Part shown: in pieces, positions 1 to 6,914 of the stretch
How the letters are laid out: each line of letters starts with the position of its first letter
Position numbering within the stretch: the stretch's first letter is position 1
Source: Desulfobulbaceae bacterium
GTDB lineage: Bacteria > Desulfobacterota > Desulfobulbia > Desulfobulbales > UBA5123
Direction: 5' to 3'
DNA length: 18,324 nt
NCBI GenBank assembly: GCA_029865195.1
Contig: JAOUHH010000019.1
Coordinates: forward strand, 1 to 18,324
The notes under the pieces: model-generated
What the model was told of the DNA's origin: nothing
The model's database searches: none
Seen by the model: the letters and a program-made list of their open reading frames with translations, nothing else
Position numbers and translations under genes: made by a program

Positions 1-1
1 G

Positions 2-418
2 CTGGCCCGCCGTGGCTGCGAGATCGTCCGCGCCTCCCGGGGCAAGAGCGGGGTGGTGAAGGCCATGCGAGGGATTGTCGCCGCCATGGGCAGGGGATGC
101 GCGGCCGCCATTGTCGCCGACGGCTCCCAGGGGCCGGCCTTTGTCGCCCAGGCCGGGGCGCTGCTCATCGCCAGCCGCACCGGCGCGCCGATCCTGCCGG
201 TGGTGGCGGCGGCGGATCGCTTTTTCGTGTTCAAAAGCTGGGACCGGACCATGCTCCCCAAGCCGTTCGCCAAGCTTGCCATCTGCCATGGCGAACCGTT
301 GTTCGTGCCACCGGGCCTCAAGGCCAACGAGCTTGAGCCGTATCGTCTGCAGTTTGAGGAGCGGTTGAATGGGTTGTACCGCGAGGCGTGGCAACGGTTC
401 GGTCGGGACAGCCACTGA
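2..418 (+). CDS. Lysophospholipid acyltransferase family protein (DUF374), 3' part
   Basis: The reading frame is open from base 2, so the N-terminus lies outside the window; 138 codons and a TGA remain. The visible part carries hallmarks of DUF374/LPLAT-like acyltransferases: VADGSQGP (the family's D-G-x-x-GP substrate motif), then GALLIASRTGAPILPV, then a KSWDRTMLPKPF segment followed by a G-E-P motif. These proteins are predicted to move acyl chains onto lysophospholipid or lipid A-type acceptors at the inner membrane. The catalytic HX4D motif would lie upstream and cannot be seen. The gene ends just before a strong terminator and converges with adk. The family call is fairly sure; the exact substrate is unknown. 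Confidence 0.82.
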   Translation: MARRGCEIVRASRGKSGVVKAMRGIVAAMGRGCAAAIVADGSQGPAFVAQAGALLIASRTGAPILPVVAAADRFFVFKSWDRTMLPKPFAKLAICHGEPLFVPPGLKANELEPYRLQFEERLNGLYREAWQRFGRDSH

Positions 419-450
419 TAGCGATCCGCCCTGCGGCGGGGCGGTATCAC

Positions 451-492
451 AAAAAAAGCCATGCAACCCTTGCCGGGCGCATGGCTTTTTTT
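451..492. terminator. Bidirectional intrinsic terminator
   Basis: A perfect 14-bp inverted repeat (451-464 and 479-492) encloses a 14-nt loop. One arm begins with seven A and the other ends with seven T, so the hairpin GCCATGC/GCATGGC is followed by a U-tract in both directions. It sits between the end of the acyltransferase (plus, 418) and the end of adk (minus, 519), where it can terminate both convergent transcripts. Confidence 0.9.
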
Positions 493-518
493 ATGTGGCT
501 TGCGGTGTTGCTCTGCGA

Positions 519-1199
519 TCAGACAAGATCCTTCATGATCGAAGCGGAAACGGCGTCGATGGAGGCCTTGCCGTCCACGGAGATCACCTTGGTTTTGCCG
601 CCGATGGCCTTGAAGACGTTGACCGCGGCCATGGTGCCGGTGTTGTCGTCGTAGTAGATGTCGTGGCGTTTGTCGATGGCCACGTCGTCCTGATCGTCGG
701 CGCGGGTGTTGAGGGCGCCGCCGCAAACCCGGCAGACCAGCTTGCCGTCTTTTTCCACCGGTTTGATGGCGTCGAAGGCGATGTGGTTGGGGTGGTTGTT
801 GTCGTTGACGCAGAGGCGGCGGCCGGTGATCCGCAGCTTGGCAACATCGCGGGGAAGAACGATCTCGACCACGTAGTCAAGGGGCATCTTGGCGTCGGTG
901 AGGGCCTTGGCAAGGGTTTCGGCCTGGACCTTGTTGCGGGGGAAGCCGTCGAGGATCCAGCCCTGTTTGCAGTCGGCCTCTTGCAGGCGGTCCAGGATCA
1001 TCGGGATGGTGATGTTGTCCGGCACCAGATCGCCGCGATCGATATATTCCTTGGCCTTCATGCCCAGTTCGGTGCCGCCGCCAATATTCTTGCGGAAGAT
1101 GGCGCCGGATTCGATGTGAGGCATATTGTATTTTTTCTGGATGATGGCGCCCTGAGTGCCTTTGCCGCTGCCGTTGGGACCGAAAACGAGAATGTTCAT
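519..1199 (-). CDS. adk: Adenylate kinase with Cys3-His metal-binding LID
   Basis: Adenylate kinase interconverts ATP + AMP and 2 ADP in the cytoplasm. The 226-residue product starts MNILVFGPNGSGKGTQ, whose GPNGSGKG (7-14) is the P-loop. ESGAIFRKNI (30-39) and WILDGFPRN (81-89) are the NMP-binding motifs, and GRRLC marks the start of the LID. The LID is the long, metal-binding type, with C130-x5-H136 and C156-x2-C159. The frame stays open upstream to 1421, but ATG at 1199 is chosen because AAGGAG (1206-1211) sits 6 nt before it and the P-loop then falls in its usual place. The gene ends just before the shared terminator. It appears monocistronic; I see no convincing promoter upstream. Confidence 0.95.
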   Translation of the reverse strand: MNILVFGPNGSGKGTQGAIIQKKYNMPHIESGAIFRKNIGGGTELGMKAKEYIDRGDLVPDNITIPMILDRLQEADCKQGWILDGFPRNKVQAETLAKALTDAKMPLDYVVEIVLPRDVAKLRITGRRLCVNDNNHPNHIAFDAIKPVEKDGKLVCRVCGGALNTRADDQDDVAIDKRHDIYYDDNTGTMAAVNVFKAIGGKTKVISVDGKASIDAVSASIMKDLV

Positions 1200-1460
1200 G
1201 CGGTGCTCCTTTGTGTGAAAAAATTGATGGATATTATTGTGAAACGCAAAGCAATCTCGATCAATGTGATACGGCAGATGCGTCAGGTGAGGTGCCGGCA
1301 CCGGGTATGTAAGGTGAACGCGGTCGTGGTGGGCCGTGGTCTCGGGTGTGGTTGCGAAGATACTGTCGGCACGTCTGGGCAACGAAATCTGTGCATCAAA
1401 ACGGTCAAAACTATAAACCAATTACAGGAAAAAATGCCAATAAAATATCTCGTTACGTTT

Positions 1461-1486
1461 GGGGGGGATCGGCGGGCGGGGCAGGG
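1461..1486 (+). other. Putative G-quadruplex motif
   Basis: Four G-tracts (G7 at 1461-1467, G3 at 1474-1476, G4 at 1478-1481, G3 at 1484-1486) are separated by loops of 6, 1 and 2 nt. This fits the G3+N1-7 folding rule. The motif lies in the intergenic stretch between adk and the small minus-strand ORF. Any function is unknown. Confidence 0.4.
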
Positions 1487-1599
1487 TGTCGCTTGGGACA
1501 GTGGGATGGGGTGGCGCGATCATCGCATTCAAACGGCTATGATCGTTGCCGGTCGGAACCAGGCGTAGTGTGAATCCGGCCGGCGGCAGGCGCTGCGCG

Positions 1600-1731
1600 T
1601 CAGCGTTCCGGGGTGTTGATCTGGGCGTAGATGGCGCAAAATTCGTGGATCAGCATCATCCGCGAGGAAAGATCCATCTTGTAATAGAAAGGGCTCAGCA
1701 TCAGGACTCGAATGGCTTGTTGGTGGGTCAT
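1600..1731 (-). CDS. Small hypothetical protein (43 aa)
   Basis: This short ORF lies in otherwise gene-poor DNA. It starts at ATG 1731 and ends with TGA at 1600-1602. The product begins MTHQQAIRVLMLSPFYYKMD and continues with an amphipathic-looking segment rich in Met, Leu and Arg, then FCAIYAQINTPER. A purine-rich AAGGAAGGA (complement of about 1737-1745) lies about 5 nt upstream of the ATG, which is a strong ribosome binding site and the main reason to believe the gene. The composition (few Gly/Pro, aromatic and hydrophobic, about one Cys) looks like a real helical mini-protein rather than GC-rich shadow translation. There is no signal peptide or convincing TM segment. I recognise no family and assign no function. 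Confidence 0.55.
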   Translation of the reverse strand: MTHQQAIRVLMLSPFYYKMDLSSRMMLIHEFCAIYAQINTPER

Positions 1732-2023
1732 GGCGTTCCTTCCTTTGGTTCGTGGTTGCTCTTGTAACCGCCTTTAATGAACTTATCGGCTGCTTGCCGG
1801 GAAACTTGATTCGTTGAGTGGCATCTTGTTGGTTGTAGCCGCGGAAATTGTCTGCAAAGCGCTCTGGGAATCGGTTTTTTTTTCGTATTGTTGAATTGTT
1901 AATGACATTTAGGTAAAACGAAAAGTATAGTCTTGAATTATAAGCAGATATTGTCACTTTGAGGGACTGTGTCGGGCGGCTGGGTCGCGGCGAGGGTGGA
2001 ATGAAAGCGGAACGCAGGGATTG
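1732..2023. other. Intergenic region between small ORF and RCK channel gene
   Basis: About 290 nt lie between the divergent small ORF and the channel gene. The stretch from 1870 to 1950 is distinctly AT-rich, including a T9 run, which is typical of promoter DNA. The only candidate promoter I see is listed separately. I see no RNA gene or repeat. Confidence 0.5.
1902..1931 (+). promoter_or_regulatory. Weak candidate sigma-70 promoter for the RCK channel gene
   Basis: ATGACA (1902-1907) and TATAGT (1926-1931) are 18 nt apart inside an AT-rich segment, about 90 nt upstream of the channel start. Each box matches consensus at five of six positions. This is sequence pattern only. Confidence 0.3.
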
Positions 2024-3016
2024 ATGAAGAAAATAATTGTCAGTGCAATCCTGTTGTGTGTCATCCTTCTTTTCGGTACCTGCGGCTACATGGCCATTGA
2101 AGGCGCAACCGTGCTGGATGGTTTGTACATGACCGTGATTACCATCACCACGGTCGGGTACAGCGAGATCGTGCCCCTGCATCCCATCGGTAAGATCTTT
2201 ACCATGGTGCTGATTGTCATCGGCGCCGGCTTTATGCTTTATTTGTTTAGCGAGATCACCGAGGCGATGATCGAGGGGGGCTTGCAGAGGATTTTTGGGA
2301 GAGGCAGTATGGAGAAAAAGGTGTCCGGCCTCAAGAAGCATTATATCGTCTGCGGATTCGGCCGGATCGGCAGGGTGATATGTAAGATTCTGAAGGAGAA
2401 CAAGCGGGATTTCGTGATCATCGAAAAGGATCCCGTCGAGTTGCAGAAAATAAATGACCTCGGGTATCTGGCCCTGGAGGGTGAAGCGTCGGTTGACGAT
2501 GTGCTGTTGAAGGCCCGCATCAGCGAGGCCATAGGGTTGATCGCGGTAGTTACCTCCGACGCCGATAATGTCTATATCGCCCTGACCGCGCGCGGACTCA
2601 ACCCCAATCTGTATATCATGGCGCGCTCCAGCGGCGAGGAGGGTGCGGAAACCAAACTGCTGCGTGCCGGCGCCAACAAGGTGATATCCCCGTACTACAT
2701 CGGCGCCTGCCGGATGGCGCAGCAACTGGTGCGGCCGACGGTCATCGATTTTATCGATCTGGCCGTCAACACGTCAACCCACGAGTTGGGGTTGCGGCTG
2801 GAGGAACTGGCGGTTTCCGACAAGGCGAAGATTGTCAATATGCCGCTGCAGAGCTCCGGGATTCGCAAGAAATACGATTTGATTGTCGTTGCCATCAAGC
2901 GTGAGAATGGCGAGATGTTGTTCAACCCCAATCCGCAAAGCATGCTGCTGCCTGGCGACATCATGGTGGTGCTCGGTGAGCAGGAGCATATCAAGGGGTT
3001 GGAACAGGAGTTGTGA
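2024..3016 (+). CDS. Two-TM potassium channel with RCK (TrkA-N/TrkA-C) domains
   Basis: The 330-residue product has the layout of MthK-like K+ channels. TM1 spans residues 4-24, followed by a pore helix and a filter ITTVGYSE (41-48). TM2 spans about 56-75. The cytoplasmic part begins HYIVCGFGRIGRV (about 105-117), the GxGxxG Rossmann signature of an RCK N domain, with an acidic IIEKDP at the end of the second strand. The last 85 or so residues, ending DIMVVLGEQEHIKGLE, form an RCK C (TrkA-C) domain. Ligand-gated K+ conduction across the inner membrane is the family role. ATG at 2024 is preferred over TTG 2021 because AGGGA (2016-2020) precedes it. The filter reads GYS where GYG is canonical. 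Spacing to the FapA gene is 155 nt, so co-transcription is uncertain. Confidence 0.9.
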   Translation: MKKIIVSAILLCVILLFGTCGYMAIEGATVLDGLYMTVITITTVGYSEIVPLHPIGKIFTMVLIVIGAGFMLYLFSEITEAMIEGGLQRIFGRGSMEKKVSGLKKHYIVCGFGRIGRVICKILKENKRDFVIIEKDPVELQKINDLGYLALEGEASVDDVLLKARISEAIGLIAVVTSDADNVYIALTARGLNPNLYIMARSSGEEGAETKLLRAGANKVISPYYIGACRMAQQLVRPTVIDFIDLAVNTSTHELGLRLEELAVSDKAKIVNMPLQSSGIRKKYDLIVVAIKRENGEMLFNPNPQSMLLPGDIMVVLGEQEHIKGLEQEL

Positions 3017-3171
3017 ATTGTGCCGGATGGCGCATTCTGCTTCAGAAAATGTGAAGCGGGCCGATAGGTAACATGGAGAAACGTGTCGTGGGGGCTCGAT
3101 GCCGTATTGCCCCGGGCGGATAGACTGATTTCGATAGAGTTGTGAGGCCAGTATCCATATCGGTGAGATGA

Positions 3172-4635
3172 ATGGCGGATGAGAAACTTTTCAAAGGCGG
3201 GGTAAGCGTCCTCGACGATGCTTTTCTGCTCAAGGTGGCAAAGGACCGGCTGGCGGCGTATCTCATCCCGGTTGAGCAGGATGGGGAACTGCCCGATATC
3301 GAGTCGTTTGATGCCGCCAAGGTCAACGCGGTTCTTGTCGAGTATGAGATCATTCATGGCCTGCTGCCAAAACCGGTGGTCCGGGACGATAACTTCGTTG
3401 ACGTGGCCAAGGGCGTGCCGCCGGTGAAGGGGGAAAACGCCAGGGTCAAGATGCATGTCAAGCCCTCCATGGTGCGGTCGCCCAAGCAGAAGGAGGCGAA
3501 GCGGGATACCGTGGATTTCCGTGAGCTTGGCACCATTGTCAATGTCAATGCCGGTCAGCTCCTGCTCGAAAAAATTCCCCTCACCGACGGCACACCCGGC
3601 AAGGATGTCTTTGGTATCACCATCCCCTCCAAGCCCGGCAAGGATATCGCCCTGAAGGGCGGCCCTGGCGTCAAGGTTTCCGAGGATGGCCGCAAGGTCG
3701 TCTCAACCCTGGACGGAAAATTTTTGATGGCCGACGGCAAGCCTTCGGTCTTCGACTCCCATGTCGTCAAGGGCGATCTCGATATGAGCGTCGGCAATAT
3801 CGCCTTCTGCGGCAAATCATTGACCATTGCCGGGGATGTGCTGCCGGGGTTCAAGATTCGCAGCAAGGGTAATGTCACGGTTCAGAAGAATATCAACAAC
3901 GCCGAAATCCTGACCCATGGCAAGCTTGTCGTCAACGGCAGCATCGTTGGCGAAGAGGTACTGTTGCGCAGCAAGGGCGACATGAACGTCGGCTTTGTGG
4001 AAAACGGTCCAATCCTCGAAACCCTCGGCAGTTTGACGGTCAAGGATTTCATGGTGCAGGGGAAGGTCAAAACCGGCGGCGACCTGGTCGCGGTCAAGGG
4101 TAACGGCACCGTTGTCGGCGGGACGTACGTAGTGGGCGGTTCGGTTTATGTGAAGAACCTGGGGTCGGACGGCGAGGTGGTCACCGAGGTGAGCGTCGGC
4201 ATCAACCCCGGCCTTGAGGTGCGGCGGAAAAAGCTTGATGAGGAGTTGGCGATCTGGCCTGAGCGATTGAATCAGACCATCAAGAATATCGGCGCGCTGG
4301 AGGCGATGAAGAAGGCCGAGGGTGACAAGATGCCACCGGAAAAACTCGCCCTGCTCAAGAAGATGACCGCCGTGATGCCCAAGCTGATGGAACGGGTCAA
4401 CATGTTGTCGGAGGCCGAGAAGAAGCTCCAGGAAGAGATGGAGCAGCTAACCGATGAATGCGTCTATGTGTATGATACCCTCTTTGCCGGCGTCACGATC
4501 AAGATCGGCGGCATCGCCCGTCTCTTCACCATGGAGGAAGACGGAGTGGTGATTCAGTTCGAAAAGAAAACGCGCCAGATTCACATCCGGAAGATGCTGG
4601 ATGAGGAGAGGGCCCATATCGAAAAGATGATGTGA
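3172..4635 (+). CDS. FapA family protein (DUF342)
   Basis: The 487-residue protein matches the FapA/DUF342 pattern. After an N-terminal domain (1-110) comes the family signature GTIVNVNAGQLLLEKIPLTDG (about 120-140) and GKDVFGITIPSKPGKDI (143-159). Next is a stretch of short repeating beta-strand units (about 197-340) that should form a beta-helix. A charged, probably coiled-coil helical region (350-430) and a small C-terminal beta segment follow. There is no signal peptide, so it is likely cytoplasmic. Family members include FapA-type proteins tied to flagellar assembly or cell polarity in other bacteria, but most are uncharacterised. No flagellar gene is visible here. The start ATG has GGTGAG 4 nt upstream. 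The gene converges with pdxJ, leaving 24 nt. Confidence 0.85.
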   Translation: MADEKLFKGGVSVLDDAFLLKVAKDRLAAYLIPVEQDGELPDIESFDAAKVNAVLVEYEIIHGLLPKPVVRDDNFVDVAKGVPPVKGENARVKMHVKPSMVRSPKQKEAKRDTVDFRELGTIVNVNAGQLLLEKIPLTDGTPGKDVFGITIPSKPGKDIALKGGPGVKVSEDGRKVVSTLDGKFLMADGKPSVFDSHVVKGDLDMSVGNIAFCGKSLTIAGDVLPGFKIRSKGNVTVQKNINNAEILTHGKLVVNGSIVGEEVLLRSKGDMNVGFVENGPILETLGSLTVKDFMVQGKVKTGGDLVAVKGNGTVVGGTYVVGGSVYVKNLGSDGEVVTEVSVGINPGLEVRRKKLDEELAIWPERLNQTIKNIGALEAMKKAEGDKMPPEKLALLKKMTAVMPKLMERVNMLSEAEKKLQEEMEQLTDECVYVYDTLFAGVTIKIGGIARLFTMEEDGVVIQFEKKTRQIHIRKMLDEERAHIEKMM

Positions 4636-4659
4636 TTGCGCCAAAAGGTTTTCCCTGTC

Positions 4660-5385
4660 TTACCGGCTCCCCGCAGCAACCTGGGCGAGCATTTCCCGCA
4701 CCGCCTGATCCAGCCCCACAAAGATCGCCCGTGCCATGATCGCGTGGCCGATACTCAATTCCTCGATGCTTTTCAGCGCCGCCACCGGAGCCGTGGTCAG
4801 GTAGTTGAGGCCGTGGCCGGCGTTGACTCGTAAGCCCATGGCAAAGGCCTCGTCGGCGGCAGCCGCCACCAGATTGAACTCCTTTGCCCGTTCCGTTTCG
4901 TCGTCGGCGTCGCAGTAGCGGCCGGTGTGTATTTCAACAAAGGTCGCGCCGATATCCTTGGCCGCCTTGACCTGTTTCAGGTCCGGGTCGATGAAGAGGC
5001 TTACCGGGATGCCGGCGCCGATGAATCGGTCGATGACCGCGGCGAGTTTCTTCTTCTGGCCGGTGACGTTGAGGCCGCCCTCGGTGGTCAGCTCCTGTCT
5101 TTTCTCCGGCACCAGGGTCACCATATCCGGCTTGACATCCAGGGCGATGTTGATGATCTCCGGTGCCGCCCCCATTTCCAGGTTGAGTTTGGTTTTCACC
5201 GTTTGCCGCAGCAGGTAGACATCGCGGTCCTGGATGTGGCGGCGGTCCTCCCGAAGGTGGACGACGATACCTGCCGCCCCGGCGAGTTCGCATATCCCGG
5301 CGGCCAGCACCGGGTCGGGTTCGTTGATGCCCCTGGCCTGGCGCAGGGTGGCGACATGGTCGACATTGATGGCGAGATTGGTCAT
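4660..5385 (-). CDS. pdxJ: PdxJ, alternative product from internal start
   Basis: This is the second half of the YbeY-PdxJ frame, listed separately because it can begin on its own. ATG at 5385 opens a 241-residue protein starting MTNLAINVDHVATLRQARG, exactly where PdxJ proteins usually begin and of usual length. AAAGGAGA lies 7 nt upstream, stronger than the site before ybeY. Whether the cell makes the fusion, this shorter PdxJ, or both cannot be told from sequence. PdxJ acts in the DXP-dependent vitamin B6 pathway as an octameric TIM barrel in the cytoplasm. Confidence 0.7.
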   Translation of the reverse strand: MTNLAINVDHVATLRQARGINEPDPVLAAGICELAGAAGIVVHLREDRRHIQDRDVYLLRQTVKTKLNLEMGAAPEIINIALDVKPDMVTLVPEKRQELTTEGGLNVTGQKKKLAAVIDRFIGAGIPVSLFIDPDLKQVKAAKDIGATFVEIHTGRYCDADDETERAKEFNLVAAAADEAFAMGLRVNAGHGLNYLTTAPVAALKSIEELSIGHAIMARAIFVGLDQAVREMLAQVAAGSR

Positions 5386-5838
5386 CGAGGTTCTCCTTTG
5401 GGTGTCGTCAAGGCGGTTGAGCAGTTGCCGTTCGTCGGCTTCCATCCGTTCGGCCTCGGCCTCTGATCGTTCGTGATCCTGGCCGAGGAGGTGTAGCAGC
5501 CCGTGGATGAGCAGGATCTGCAGGCGACGGCGCAGGGATATCCCTTCCCGTTGTGCCTCCCTGGCCGCAGTGTCTAGCGAGATCACCACGTCGCCCAGCG
5601 GCCCGTCGTCGGGGTATGTCTCGCCTTCCCGCAAGGAAAAGGCAAGGACGTTGGTCGGCCCCTTCTTGGCGCGGTACTGTTCGTTCAGTCGGGCCATCCG
5701 GGGGTCGTCGACGAGCAGGATGCTCCAGTCGCACGGTTGCTGTCCGCACAACTGCAACAGGCGTTCGGCGTCGGTCCTGACGGTGCTGAGGCTGACCGGC
5801 AGCGGTTGCGGGTGGTCGGCGCTGAGGAGTACGGGCAT
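4660..5838 (-). CDS. ybeY-pdxJ: YbeY endoribonuclease fused in frame to PdxJ pyridoxine 5'-phosphate synthase
   Basis: One uninterrupted frame of 392 codons encodes two normally separate enzymes. Residues 1-151 are YbeY: ARLNEQYRAKKGPTNVLAFS (49-68, with the conserved Arg) and HGLLHLLGQDH, giving the H-x3-H-x5-H zinc triad H112, H116, H122 of the 16S rRNA-processing RNase. Residues 152-392 are a complete PdxJ, which condenses 1-amino-3-hydroxyacetone 3-phosphate with deoxyxylulose 5-phosphate. AINVDHVATLRQARG, HLREDRRHI, VTLVPEKRQE, FVEIHTGRY and GLRVNAGHGLNY are all present. YbeY's start has AAGGGA 7 nt upstream. PhoH, YbeY's usual neighbour, lies 72 nt upstream. No stop separates the halves, yet a strong Shine-Dalgarno precedes the PdxJ methionine, so a free PdxJ could also be made. 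Confidence 0.88.
   Translation of the reverse strand: MPVLLSADHPQPLPVSLSTVRTDAERLLQLCGQQPCDWSILLVDDPRMARLNEQYRAKKGPTNVLAFSLREGETYPDDGPLGDVVISLDTAAREAQREGISLRRRLQILLIHGLLHLLGQDHERSEAEAERMEADERQLLNRLDDTQRRTSMTNLAINVDHVATLRQARGINEPDPVLAAGICELAGAAGIVVHLREDRRHIQDRDVYLLRQTVKTKLNLEMGAAPEIINIALDVKPDMVTLVPEKRQELTTEGGLNVTGQKKKLAAVIDRFIGAGIPVSLFIDPDLKQVKAAKDIGATFVEIHTGRYCDADDETERAKEFNLVAAAADEAFAMGLRVNAGHGLNYLTTAPVAALKSIEELSIGHAIMARAIFVGLDQAVREMLAQVAAGSR
5391..5400 (-). promoter_or_regulatory. Internal Shine-Dalgarno for pdxJ
   Basis: On the minus strand the codons for DTQRRTS just before the PdxJ methionine spell CAAAGGAGAA. The AGGAG core (complement of 5393-5397) is 7 nt from ATG 5385. Such a site inside a fused frame suggests that PdxJ is, or recently was, translated independently. 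Confidence 0.75.
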
Positions 5839-5910
5839 GGTGTTATCCCTTGGCTGTTGTCGGTTGCCGGTGTCGCACGGTTCGAACGCCTGCAGGTGAC
5901 GGCGCGGGCC

Positions 5911-6873
5911 TCATTTCCTGGCCCGGGGCGTCTTTTTTTCGTAGGCGCGGATGATGTCCTGCACCAGCGGATGGCGGACCACGTCGGCGTCGGTAAAGAA
6001 GGCGAAATCGATCCCGTCGATATTCTGCAACAGCTTGCTTGCCTCGATCAAGCCCGAGGGCTGTTGCGTCGGCAGGTCGATCTGGGTGATGTCGCCGGTC
6101 ACCACCGCCTTGGAGTTGAAGCCCAGCCGGGTCAGAAACATCTTCATCTGCTCGCGGGAGGTGTTCTGAGCCTCGTCCAGGATCACGAAGGCGTTGTTCA
6201 GGGTCCGGCCGCGCATGAAGGCAAGGGGGGCGATCTCGATGATCCCCTGTTCGGTGAGTTCGGCGGCTTTTTCGTGACCCAGCATGTCGTTTAAGGCGTC
6301 ATGCAGCGGCCGCAGATAGGGGTTTACCTTCTGGGCCAGGTCGCCGGGGAGAAAGCCCAGCCGCTCGCCGGCTTCCACCGCCGGGCGGGTGAGGATGATC
6401 GTCCGGACCCGGTTGCTGGTCAGCGCCGCTACGGCCATGGCCACGGCCAGATAGGTTTTGCCGGTTCCGGCCGGACCGATGCCGAACACGATATCGCTCT
6501 TGCGGATCGCGTCGATATAGAGTTTCTGGCTCGGCCCCTTGGGTGAGATGAGCCGGTTGCGGGCGGTTATGTAGACCTCGTCGAGGAAGATTTCCTTGAG
6601 GTCGGCCTTGGGGGCGCGTTCGATGGCGCGGGCGGCGTAAACCACATCCTGCGGGTATACGGGGTAGCCTGCGCATATTAAGCCGTACAGTTGGTTTGTC
6701 ACCTGTTCCGCCACCGCCACCTCGTGGTCGCTGCCGCTGATGGTGAGGGCGCCGCCGCGCACCCCGATCTTGACGCCCACAGCCCGTTCCAGGGCTTCAA
6801 GGTTCCGGTTCAGGTCGCCGTACAGCAGTTTGGCGGCCTCGGTGTCATGGAGGTTCAGTTTTTTCTGGGTCAA
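5911..6873 (-). CDS. phoH: PhoH family ATPase (YbeZ-like)
   Basis: The 320-residue protein has a KH-like N-terminal region (about 25-65) followed by the PhoH P-loop ATPase domain. Walker A is GPAGTGKTYLA (133-143). Further conserved blocks are ILTRPAVEAGERLGFLPGD, AFMRGRTLNNAFVILDEAQN (containing Walker B) and VVTGDITQIDLP. PhoH/YbeZ proteins are RNA-linked ATPases that work with YbeY in rRNA metabolism, and the fused ybeY follows 72 nt downstream, supporting that role. The best start is TTG at 6873; there is no in-frame ATG nearby, and only a weak GAG-containing ribosome binding site. The gene begins 41 nt after the dsbA-like gene, so it probably belongs to that transcript. Confidence 0.92.
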   Translation of the reverse strand: MTQKKLNLHDTEAAKLLYGDLNRNLEALERAVGVKIGVRGGALTISGSDHEVAVAEQVTNQLYGLICAGYPVYPQDVVYAARAIERAPKADLKEIFLDEVYITARNRLISPKGPSQKLYIDAIRKSDIVFGIGPAGTGKTYLAVAMAVAALTSNRVRTIILTRPAVEAGERLGFLPGDLAQKVNPYLRPLHDALNDMLGHEKAAELTEQGIIEIAPLAFMRGRTLNNAFVILDEAQNTSREQMKMFLTRLGFNSKAVVTGDITQIDLPTQQPSGLIEASKLLQNIDGIDFAFFTDADVVRHPLVQDIIRAYEKKTPRARK

Positions 6874-6914
6874 GGGATGCTCGAAAGTTGTTGGCGCCGC
6901 GCGGCGTGGGTTGT

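Noticed and set aside
369..1568. Long plus-strand ORF opposite adk
   Set aside because: It is antisense to a clear adenylate kinase, is dominated by Val, Gly, Asp and Ala runs typical of shadow translation, and matches no family.
1529..2725. Long minus-strand ORF across the intergenic region and the channel gene
   Set aside because: It runs antisense to the RCK channel, has no ribosome binding site, and the real small ORF at 1600-1731 is in a different frame.
3039..3057. GCTTCA/TGAAGC hairpin after the RCK channel gene
   Set aside because: Only 6 bp and no T-run follows, so it does not qualify as an intrinsic terminator.
3073..3123. 16-codon ORF starting MEKRVVGARC before the FapA gene
   Set aside because: Very short, weak ribosome binding site, no recognisable leader-peptide feature.
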